Source of the DNA: an uncultured Verrucomicrobiales bacterium
GTDB taxonomy: Bacteria > Verrucomicrobiota > Verrucomicrobiia > Verrucomicrobiales > DEV007
Direction of reading: 5' to 3'
Length of the DNA stretch: 48,237 nucleotides
Assembly (NCBI GenBank): GCA_937891465.1
Contig: CALAHF010000211.1
Location: 1-48,237 of the forward strand
Shown piece by piece: positions 41,701 to 48,237 of this stretch. The position numbers and the translations under genes are program-made. Position 1 is the first letter of the stretch. Every line of letters begins with the position of its first letter. The notes under the pieces are model-generated. The model saw only the letters and a list, made by a program, of their open reading frames with translations. It ran no database searches and was not told the origin of the DNA.

Positions 41701-44700
41701 TTACTGCCCGAAATAGATCGTCCGCTCATCGACTTCGCCATCCGCCCAATGGATTTCAAGCACCGCAGCTTCTGCCGGACCACCATTTGGCGCGGAGAAA
41801 AACAGAACCGGCGCACTTTGCGACAAATAACCGCCTCCGGCATGATATTCGGCGGTTTGATTCGGCTGACCGTCGACTTTAAAAACAACCCGCGCACTTG
41901 CCGCATGACGCCCGTTTCGAAGTAACTCGGCCCGGATTGGCTGACGATCTTTCTCCGGCTTTGACTGATTCAAAAACGTTCCCGGCTCATCTCCGTTTAA
42001 GGTTGCCACGACATCCGGCAGATTATCATGATTCAGATCAGAGATCACCAGACTGCGCCCGCTCCCGATGGCAGCAAATCCGCTGTCTGGAGCAGAAACC
42101 GCTTCGAACAATGCTTTTGCGCGACCTGTTCCGCGCAGAAACTGACCAATTCCTTTATCGCCAGGTTCGGGATTTAATAAATCAGCAGCACCTTCATTTT
42201 GGGAAATCAGGCAATCGCACAACCCATCCAAATCGAAATCCGAAAGCACTACGCCGAGGCCTTGTGACACCTGAGCGATTCTAGGAAGCGGCTGAATTGT
42301 AAATTTACCCGTTCCATCGTTTACCAAAACAGAACTTTCCAGCGCCGTTAGCGACAACCGTTTCGCAGCAGCCAAACGCTCGCCCGTAAATATTTTCTGG
42401 AAACCGCCATTTGCGAAGTCGCGCGTATTCGGCACTGTTTTTGCAATCTCGGGAACCGCTTCCACCCAATCAAGAAATGGCCGTGAAGGAATCACCGCAT
42501 CGCTTGCATCGACCGTAGTTTCCAAAACCGCATTCACTCCGGTTCCTGTGACATCGCCGTAAAGTAGAACTTTGGGGCAATCCAATGTTGCCGTGATCCC
42601 CGAGTTCAAACCCGCGTTCGTGGCGACGTAATCAATGTCACCATCATTGTCGATGTCCCGTCCGGCCAATCCGCGCCACTGTCCGAGGTGCTTGGCGAGA
42701 CCGGCGGCTTCTGTGGTTTCGCTCAACTTTCCAGCACCATCATTTTTGAACAAACGAATCGCTCCCCAATCTGTGGCCACCAACAAATCAATCGCACCAT
42801 TTCCTGTCGTATCAGTCCACAATGCTGAAGTCACCATGCCAGCGGTTTGAAGCGCAGGCGCAACCGATGCTGTGCCGTCTGAAAATTTCCCCGAGCCGTC
42901 ATTCAATAAAATTCGCGAAGATGTCGATTCCGGAAACGACCCTACCTTCAGCCGACTTCCGACGAACAAATCCACATCTCCATCGCGATCAAAATCCGCA
43001 GCCGCCACGACTGATGTCGAATCCCGCAAGTCAGGGAGCGCCCCTGCCGGAGCTTTGGCAAATTGGCCTCGGCCATCATTGAGATACAGGCGGTCCTTAT
43101 AAGCGGCATCACCCGCTGGAAATTCGTGACCACCGCTTCCGACATAAACATCGAGATCATCGTCGTTATCTGCGTCAAAAAACACAACTCCCATGTCCTC
43201 GGAGTTCGCATCATTTTTGAATGGCTGCTCAAATTCAGCCAATTTTGGATTGCGAGCCAGCAACAGCCCGGTTCGCCCGCGCGAGCCACCCACAAACAGC
43301 TCGTCCTCGCCGTTTTTGTCCAAATCCACCATTGCCAACGACGGCCCCAAATGACTCAACCGTTGTGGAAGCAACAGTTGCCGTTCTCGATCATCAAAAA
43401 GCTCTTCCACAGTTCCCATTCCCTCAAGCCCTCGCGTTGAGCGAAACGTCGGTGTTGCGAGTACTTTCCGGACAATCGGTTCAAGAGCAGTTACCCCCTC
43501 AGGAATCTCATATCGGAATCCCGATTTTAAATTCTGAAACGTGGTCACGACTCCCGACGGCCATTGAACGGTCAGGCGATCGATCTGCGTTGCCTGCCCC
43601 AATCCGATTGAAAACAGGGCTTCATCTGAATTCCGATACCCGTTTGTCGGCGCCATTTGCATCACCTGCTGCCGCCCTCCGACTTCAACCAACGCTTCAG
43701 CGCCCGTTCCAAATTTATCCGACAACGAGCCCCTCAGAACAATTGCGACTCGATTTCCCTGAGCTCCGTTTTTATAAATCGCGACAGGTCCACTCGCGCG
43801 ACACATCACCAGATCCAAGTCCCCGTCACCATCCAAATCCCCCTGGCCTGCCGCGTAGGTCATCCCAGGATCACCCAGGCCCCATCTCCCCGCCACATCT
43901 GCAAACTGCCAATTTCCTCGATTGTGAAACAGCGCGTCGGGCTCACGTCGTTCGGGAACCTTTGCAAACAAATCCCAGCGAGTTTTTCCAAATAAATTGG
44001 CACCTTCCAGGGAATACGATTCCACTTTCATCCGATCTTTTAAATCTCCCGTTCCGACAAATAAATCCGTCCAGCCGTCGCAATCAAAATCCCCTGCCTT
44101 CGACGTCCAACTTGCTCCCGTGTGCGCCACACCCGCCATTTCTCCGAGTTCGTGAAAACGACGGGTCCCTGAATTTGCCAACATCACATTTCTCGCGACT
44201 TGCATCACGCCACCCGTCTGGAAATGACGTGCCAGATCCCGCCGGGTCGGCTCCCCCCACGCGAGTCGTTCCAATTGACTTCGCGGCGACGCGCTTGCCA
44301 TAAACAAATCCATTTTCAGGTCATTGTTGAAATCTGCGGCAATCGTTCCACGCGTCAGCCATGGAACCACCGGAAACGCCACTTTGCTCATCTCCTGAAA
44401 TCCCGAGCCTGGAGCCTGTCGAAACATCAAATCCGGACCGTGACTGTCCGAACCGAGAATCAAGTCCTGCAGACCGTCAAAATCCAAATCCGTCCATACT
44501 GCTGATGTCGTGTAATTTCTCGCGGCCCCCACCGTACCCGCAACTTGCGTCGCGTTCATAAAAACACCTTTCCCCGAGTTGATCAAAATCCCATCGTAAC
44601 TTCCTGCCTCAGTCCATTGCATTCGGGCTTGAGCATCGGGAAAAGCTACGTAAAAAGGATCCCAATCCGCTCCCAATTTCGGATTCGATTTCGTCAGTTT

Positions 44701-45336
44701 TAAATCATTTGGACGCCCGTTTTCGGGTTCCTGATGATATCCCCCAACGTACAAATCCAGATTGCCATCGTTGTTGATATCTACAAAATTTGCAAATCCG
44801 TAACCGCCCAGAAAATCAATTTTAAAGGCCTCCGCCTTCTCTTCAAAACGAAGTTGACCATTCCGCGTCTCGTTGATGAACAGCATGTTTGGCCCTTGAT
44901 ACGTCGTCACATAGACGTCCAAATCGCCATCATTATCGATATCGCCCATCGTCGCGCAGGTGCTCCAGCGATCGCCCCCGATCAGTCCTGAACTCGCCGT
45001 AGCCTCTTCAAACTTCATCGATTCCTTTTGCAGAAAAACTCGATCTACGTCTGCCCCGCCCGCGAAAAAAAGATCCGGTCGACCATCACCATCCAAATCG
45101 CCGATTGCCACATTTCCCACAGCCCACCCCTGAGCATACAGCCGTTTCATCTTGTGATCCGGTTGGACGCGGTGAACCACATTCACTCCCGATTGCGCTG
45201 CCGAAACAGATTCAAAAACAGCTCCGCCATTAGTCGCCGATTTCGGTTTCAAAGGGGTCCTTTTCAACCCCTGCGCCAAAGCGTCGGCGGCAAAAAACAG
45301 TCCAAAAATGCACACGAGGGAGAAAGGAAATTTCAC
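41701..45336 (-). CDS. Large secreted FG-GAP/VCBS-repeat protein with ASPIC/UnbV segment
   Basis: A 1,211-residue exported protein. The best start is GTG 45336, which opens the signal peptide VKFPFSLVCIFGLFFAADALA; the ATG of the longer frame at 45411 lies 25 codons upstream without one. The protein is built of calcium-binding FG-GAP repeats, for example DLDGDGRPDLFFAG, DIDNDGDLDVYVTT, DINNDGNLDLYVGG and DLDGDGDLDLVMC in the first propeller. An ASPIC/UnbV-type segment (RLTVQWPSGVVTTFQNLKSG, near residue 630) follows. A second set then starts with DLDKNGEDELFVGG and DADNDDDLDVYVGS. It ends VLEIHWADGEVDERTIYFG, a second UnbV-like tail. A surface or extracellular role (adhesion, polymer binding) is inferred. 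Its start codon is the last triplet of a dispersed-repeat array. Confidence 0.9.
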   Translation of the reverse strand: MKFPFSLVCIFGLFFAADALAQGLKRTPLKPKSATNGGAVFESVSAAQSGVNVVHRVQPDHKMKRLYAQGWAVGNVAIGDLDGDGRPDLFFAGGADVDRVFLQKESMKFEEATASSGLIGGDRWSTCATMGDIDNDGDLDVYVTTYQGPNMLFINETRNGQLRFEEKAEAFKIDFLGGYGFANFVDINNDGNLDLYVGGYHQEPENGRPNDLKLTKSNPKLGADWDPFYVAFPDAQARMQWTEAGSYDGILINSGKGVFMNATQVAGTVGAARNYTTSAVWTDLDFDGLQDLILGSDSHGPDLMFRQAPGSGFQEMSKVAFPVVPWLTRGTIAADFNNDLKMDLFMASASPRSQLERLAWGEPTRRDLARHFQTGGVMQVARNVMLANSGTRRFHELGEMAGVAHTGASWTSKAGDFDCDGWTDLFVGTGDLKDRMKVESYSLEGANLFGKTRWDLFAKVPERREPDALFHNRGNWQFADVAGRWGLGDPGMTYAAGQGDLDGDGDLDLVMCRASGPVAIYKNGAQGNRVAIVLRGSLSDKFGTGAEALVEVGGRQQVMQMAPTNGYRNSDEALFSIGLGQATQIDRLTVQWPSGVVTTFQNLKSGFRYEIPEGVTALEPIVRKVLATPTFRSTRGLEGMGTVEELFDDRERQLLLPQRLSHLGPSLAMVDLDKNGEDELFVGGSRGRTGLLLARNPKLAEFEQPFKNDANSEDMGVVFFDADNDDDLDVYVGSGGHEFPAGDAAYKDRLYLNDGRGQFAKAPAGALPDLRDSTSVVAAADFDRDGDVDLFVGSRLKVGSFPESTSSRILLNDGSGKFSDGTASVAPALQTAGMVTSALWTDTTGNGAIDLLVATDWGAIRLFKNDGAGKLSETTEAAGLAKHLGQWRGLAGRDIDNDGDIDYVATNAGLNSGITATLDCPKVLLYGDVTGTGVNAVLETTVDASDAVIPSRPFLDWVEAVPEIAKTVPNTRDFANGGFQKIFTGERLAAAKRLSLTALESSVLVNDGTGKFTIQPLPRIAQVSQGLGVVLSDFDLDGLCDCLISQNEGAADLLNPEPGDKGIGQFLRGTGRAKALFEAVSAPDSGFAAIGSGRSLVISDLNHDNLPDVVATLNGDEPGTFLNQSKPEKDRQPIRAELLRNGRHAASARVVFKVDGQPNQTAEYHAGGGYLSQSAPVLFFSAPNGGPAEAAVLEIHWADGEVDERTIYFGQ

Positions 45337-45432
45337 GATCAGATAGGGTATGTTTGACGAATCAATAGGGTTGGATCGAAACATCAAAACGATCCGACAG
45401 GGTACGAACAACTATCAGACAGGGTCTGATCG
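45334..45432 (-). repeat. Array of four dispersed-repeat units (22, 32, 22 nt spacing) at the FG-GAP start
   Basis: On the minus strand the cores run in order ACCCTGTCTGATAG (45412-45425), ACCCTGTCGGATCG (45390-45403), AACCCTATTGATTCGTC (45356-45372) and ACCCTATCTGATCGTG (45334-45349). Core-to-core distances are 22, 32 and 22 nt. The last unit ends in the GTG start of the FG-GAP gene. TATCAGACAGGGTCTGAT near 45413-45430 is also palindromic. This is the richest copy in the window. Confidence 0.8.
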
Positions 45433-45488
45433 TACTCCACACCAAATTTTGCTGCAGCATGACAATTCGTGACTATTTCTTGAAGTTT

Positions 45489-46281
45489 CTACGGCTTTTT
45501 CGGAGGTTCACCAGGCATCGGCGGTTTTTTTGGACCCGGACCTGAAGGAGTTATCATCGGCGGCTTTTTCGGGCCTGCCCCTGGAACCGGCGGCGCGATC
45601 GGCGGACGCGACGCAGGTAATTGCGGAGCCCGAACTGCTGTCTTTGCGGTTTTCTCTAATGTTGCGAGCTCTTTTTCAGCCTCGACCATATCGGACTTCA
45701 GAACCGTGACTCGCTGGTTTTTAACAAGAAGATCTTCTTTCATTGCTCCAATTTCAGCTTCATTTGCTCCTTATGCTGCCATCGAAGCGATGTCCACCTC
45801 CTGCTTTTCGATCGAACGCGTCAATTTTTTAAACTCAGACTGCTTGGCTTCGATCTGAATTCGAATGGCATCCAACTTTCCTTCCAGTTCATTGATTTTT
45901 TCGCCCAAACTTGCGTAACTCGCCGCGGACTGCTGAAGGGCGCTGTCTCCTTTTACCACGGCTTCATCGGGAGACTCCCCCGCTGCCAACGACACGAAAA
46001 ACGCGGGAACTGTTTCCGCAATCAAAAGCCGGTCTCCGTCCGACAACACCGCCATTCTTTCTACCTTCTGGCCATTGAGCCTAATTCCATTTTTTGATTT
46101 CAGATCCCTGATTTCATATCCACCTTCTCGCCGATGAAGCTCGCAGTGCGCAGAGGAGATCATCTCGATGATCAATTTGAATCTGGTTATCAATTGCTCG
46201 TCCGACACCAATGCGGTCTGCATTCAGCTCATAAAGCACCGGCTCTTCATCTGGACGATGGATTATTAGGTTGTGTGTCAT
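45489..46281 (-). pseudogene. FHA-domain coiled-coil protein with frameshift and in-frame stop
   Basis: One protein split in three. From ATG 46281: MTHNLIIHRPDEEPVLYELNADRIGVGRAIDNQIQID, the first FHA strands with the GR motif. About 46160-46172 the frame shifts by one base (around an inverted GATCATC/GATGATC), then continues in another frame as MISSAHCELHRREGGYEIRDLKSKNG-I-RLNGQKV, which has the FHA S-x-x-H and NG motifs. A coiled coil follows to SMAA, then TAA (45771-45773). The same frame continues GANEAEIGAMKEDLLVKNQ with a second coiled coil and a proline-rich tail (PPVPGAGPKKPPM). FHA domains bind phosphothreonine. Two lesions suggest decay or sequencing error. Confidence 0.75.
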
Positions 46282-46359
46282 GGGAGGGAATTTCATAAAA
46301 TTTAGACGAAACCTCAAGCATTTGGTTGCCGGAAAGCTGATTTTCCGAAAGGGTGAAGA

Positions 46360-47133
46360 ATGAATTTTAGCGGCAAAACAATCGTCATCATCGGAGGGAC
46401 TACTGGACTCGGGCTTTCAGCCGCGCGTGCCTTGGTGACTGCAGGAGCGAAAATCGGAATCTGCGGCCGATCTGAATCTTCACTTGAATCAGCTATCGAT
46501 GAACTCGGCAACGAAAACGTTACCGGGATGGTTGGCGATGCTACGGCACCGGAAACGACCCCGAGCCTAATTTCGAGGACAGTGACGCAATTCGGCAACC
46601 TTTCGGGGCTGTATCACGTTGCGGGCGGCAGCGGTCGTTCACAGGGAGACGGCCCCCTTCACGAAATGACGAACGAAGGCTGGAAATTCACCTGCGAATT
46701 GAATCTTTCGTCCGTCATTTTCTCAAACCGGGCAGCGGTTCAGCAATTTCGAAAGCAGAACTCCGGAGGGTCGATCTTAAACATGGGAAGCGTGCTGGGA
46801 TTTTCACCTGAGCCAACCCATTTTGCGTCTCACGGTTATGCGGCGACGAAATCCGCAGTCATCGGCTTTACGAAGTCGATCGCCAGCTATTATGCACCCG
46901 AAAATATCCGTGCAAATGTGATTGCCCCCGCCTTGGTGGCTACTCCGATGTCGGAACGAGCTCAAACCAACGTTGAGATTGTCGAATTTGTAAAAAAGAA
47001 GCAACCGCTAGATGGAGGTCGCCTTGGTGTGCCTAAAGACCTGGACGAGGCCGCGCTGTTTTTACTCGGCGATGGAGGAAAATTCGTGACGGGGCAAGTT
47101 CTAGCTGTCGATGGGGGTTGGAGCGTAACTTGA
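46360..47133 (+). CDS. Short-chain dehydrogenase/reductase
   Basis: A 257-residue classical SDR with the cofactor loop IIGGTTGLGLSAA, GRSE at the second strand (which suggests NADP preference), YHVAGGSG in place of NNAG, the catalytic serine in MGSVLG, and YAATKSAVIGFT (YxxxK). The C-terminus FVTGQVLAVDGGWSV is canonical. It is close to oxidoreductases of the glucose/3-oxoacyl type, but the substrate is not identifiable. The start ATG at 46360 is the first in frame and follows a purine-rich stretch (GAAAGGGTGAAGA) usable for initiation. It converges with the lipoate ligase gene across 17 nt. Confidence 0.85.
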   Translation: MNFSGKTIVIIGGTTGLGLSAARALVTAGAKIGICGRSESSLESAIDELGNENVTGMVGDATAPETTPSLISRTVTQFGNLSGLYHVAGGSGRSQGDGPLHEMTNEGWKFTCELNLSSVIFSNRAAVQQFRKQNSGGSILNMGSVLGFSPEPTHFASHGYAATKSAVIGFTKSIASYYAPENIRANVIAPALVATPMSERAQTNVEIVEFVKKKQPLDGGRLGVPKDLDEAALFLLGDGGKFVTGQVLAVDGGWSVT

Positions 47134-47150
47134 TGAGATCTCCGAATTGA

Positions 47151-47882
47151 TCAAAGGCGCTCATTCCATTCCAGACTGGAATAGCGCGACTTTTCCAAGT
47201 TGCTTGCTTCGATTTCGATAGCTGGAGACCCGTCCCAATTTCGAGCGGTTCCAAGCTTTTTAGAAAATAGGTCAGTCCATTCAGCAAATAGAGAACGTTC
47301 TCCAGGAATTTGAACCGTTCCTTGATGCAACCATGCTCCCCCAGATCGCCGCTGGGCCCCTCCTGCTATTTTTTCACCATTATTTCGGTTCAAAACATCC
47401 CATCCAACCGGCTTCGAAAAGCACGCCAATTCCCCTGGTTGAGAATCATTGGAAGAAATAAGGACTAATTCAGCATCCGGATAAATGTTGCATTCCACCA
47501 ATGAATCTCTCAGAGCCTCGTGAATAACCTGATAGCGATCCGCAGTGACCGAGGAAGACAGCGGATTCTCCTTACCCACAGCCAACGAGAACGTCACGTC
47601 GCTTCCATGAAAAACGATTCCACCACCAGTAAGACGCCTTACGATCGAAAAGGGGGGATTCAGTGATTCCACCCTATCTGATCGCGAAATTTCAATTTCC
47701 GAAATTGGCATAAAGAAGCCCAATGTTACCGCGTCTTTCGGCAGTAAATAAAACCGAAGATTAGCCGAATTGCCAAGAACTGGAGTGGTTTTCCGCAAGA
47801 TTGCCTCATCCACAGCCATTTGAGCTGCTACTGAGCGATCCGTTTCATCACGCCAGACATTCAGATTCGAGAAAACACTCAT
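47151..47882 (-). CDS. Lipoate--protein ligase A family protein
   Basis: A 243-residue ligase of the LplA/LipB/biotin-ligase fold, start ATG 47882 (a TTG lies one codon upstream). MAVDEAILRK at the N-terminus, LRFYLLPKDAVTLGFF, and the lipoyl-AMP signature VRRLTGGGIVFHGSDVTFSLAVG are typical; the lysine expected near VLNRNNGEKIAGGAQRR is present in GEKIAGGA. It attaches lipoate or octanoate to E2/GcvH proteins in the cytoplasm. A dispersed-repeat unit lies inside the coding region and encodes SRSDRVESLN between strands, apparently tolerated in frame. Confidence 0.85.
   Translation of the reverse strand: MSVFSNLNVWRDETDRSVAAQMAVDEAILRKTTPVLGNSANLRFYLLPKDAVTLGFFMPISEIEISRSDRVESLNPPFSIVRRLTGGGIVFHGSDVTFSLAVGKENPLSSSVTADRYQVIHEALRDSLVECNIYPDAELVLISSNDSQPGELACFSKPVGWDVLNRNNGEKIAGGAQRRSGGAWLHQGTVQIPGERSLFAEWTDLFSKKLGTARNWDGSPAIEIEASNLEKSRYSSLEWNERL
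47665..47686 (+). repeat. Dispersed-repeat unit inside the lipoate ligase gene
   Basis: GATTCCACCCTATCTGATCG then CG runs antisense to the gene. It shares ACCCTATCTGATCG and the following AAATTTC with the unit at the start of the FG-GAP gene. It is translated in frame on the minus strand. Confidence 0.65.
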
Positions 47883-47944
47883 CAATGCTTAAAAGTTGTC
47901 GTTGCCCAGCGAAAATCAATATTTTAATTACGGTTATTATATTA

Positions 47945-48034
47945 ATTGTTGTTTTTACAAAGATTCAGTGATACAGTTGTCTCAACAACACGCGTTTGAA
48001 GAGGCGCTTGTTTTTGTGTTGAGGGGTTATAAAA
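47945..48034 (+). ncRNA. Possible small RNA with stem CTCAACA/TGTTGAG
   Basis: CTCAACA (47981-47987) pairs with TGTTGAG (48017-48023) and the stem extends imperfectly with ACACGCG and GCGCTTGT. It is preceded by an AT-rich region (TTATTATATTAATTG) and followed directly by the terminator at 48035. No convincing protein frame runs on the plus strand here. The boundaries are guesses. Confidence 0.3.
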
Positions 48035-48072
48035 AGAGGCGTCATCCGAAAATCGGGTAACGCCTCTTTTTT
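48035..48072. terminator. Strong intrinsic terminator, probably bidirectional
   Basis: AGAGGCGT (48035-48042) pairs with ACGCCTCT (48060-48067), with an inner stem CCGA/TCGG, and a T-run (48067-48072) on the plus strand. The minus strand also has a T-run (48030-48034 read in reverse). It would end a plus-strand transcript starting near 47945, or a minus-strand gene entering from the right edge. Confidence 0.75.
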
Positions 48073-48237
48073 GTATATTATCCTCATTCATAAAATTCTC
48101 GGAAGAGTCGCACTGGTGACGCGCAAAGTCTATCACGGTCCGCAACAGAGCTTGATTATCACACTCTTTCTCGCAAGGGCGCACTCCTTTTCCGCTCACT
48201 GACCGACTGTTTATCCATTCCAATTTTGGCCTTTCTA
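48073..48237. other. Right edge without a supportable gene
   Basis: About 165 nt at the window edge. A minus-strand frame exists but runs through the terminator at 48035-48072 and has no family features. A gene fragment ending near 48075 on the minus strand is possible but cannot be supported. Confidence 0.35.

Noticed and set aside
25063-46281. Genome-wide recoding of TAG or TAA as sense codons
   Set aside because: Intact genes in the window end normally with TAG (for example at 1276, 12117, 16221) and with TAA, so these codons act as stops; the in-frame stops are better explained by mutation or error.
47942-48223. Minus-strand 93-residue frame at the right edge
   Set aside because: It runs through the strong terminator at 48035-48072 and has no recognisable features.
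1-48237. tRNA, rRNA, CRISPR arrays, phage and insertion-sequence genes
   Set aside because: No cloverleaf-like sequences, regular spacer arrays, transposases or phage proteins were recognised by eye.

Overview
The window looks like chromosomal DNA of a free-living, polysaccharide-degrading member of the Verrucomicrobiota (PVC superphylum). Reasons: secreted DUF1552 and DUF1501 proteins with twin-arginine leaders, a planctomycete-type cytochrome c, a DUF1080 (3-keto-disaccharide hydrolase) protein, a ThuA-like protein, an FGly-type sulfatase, a PL10-like pectate lyase, and an imuA-imuB-dnaE2 cassette behind a TGTTC-N4-GAACA operator, the LexA motif described for Verrucomicrobia. I see no tRNA, rRNA, CRISPR array, phage or insertion sequence.

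Layout. 1-1.3 kb: DUF1552 protein. 1.4-6.9 kb: SOS-controlled mutasome operon. 7.0-8.4 kb: an in-frame chimera of half a DASS (SLC13) transporter and half a GH18 glycosidase. 8.4-12.8 kb: Gfo/Idh/MocA oxidoreductase with a palindromic element over its start, DUF4399 protein, galE, a secreted STN-like protein with a structured leader, and an SDR. 12.9-20.1 kb: envelope and secreted proteins (HlyD-like adaptor, prenyltransferase-repeat protein, pectate lyase, sulfatase). 20.1-25 kb: nucleoside transporter and AmgK-like kinase, LRR protein, AsmA-like protein. 25-29.5 kb: a two-component system in which both genes are interrupted, then an animal-type haem peroxidase. 29.5-34 kb: a kinase-like unknown, DUF1501 protein, and a UAP1-type pyrophosphorylase. 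34-40.2 kb: ThuA protein, a broken LRR gene, a three-gene operon (TIM barrel, cytochrome, DUF1080), a secreted protein and a broken RtcB-like gene. 40.2-41.6 kb: a sigma-70 factor behind a highly structured leader. 41.7-48.2 kb: a 1,211-residue FG-GAP protein, a broken FHA gene, an SDR, a lipoate ligase, and a possible small RNA with terminator.

Functionally, many products are exported enzymes or surface proteins that fit degradation of sulfated or pectic polysaccharide and oxidised (3-keto) sugars, alongside housekeeping genes (galE, sigma factor, lipoate ligase).

Three things stand out. First, a short dispersed repeat (core AACCCTATTGATTC / AACCCTATCTGATCG) occurs at nine or more loci, often as tandem units exactly 22 nt apart, mostly just upstream of exported-protein genes; at two loci it supplies the GTG start codon. 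Second, five loci (sensor kinase, response regulator, LRR protein, RtcB-like, FHA) carry in-frame stops and/or single-base frameshifts while the rest of each coding sequence looks intact; this is either recent gene decay, sequencing error or, less likely, recoding. Third, the transporter-glycosidase fusion joins two half-proteins in frame.
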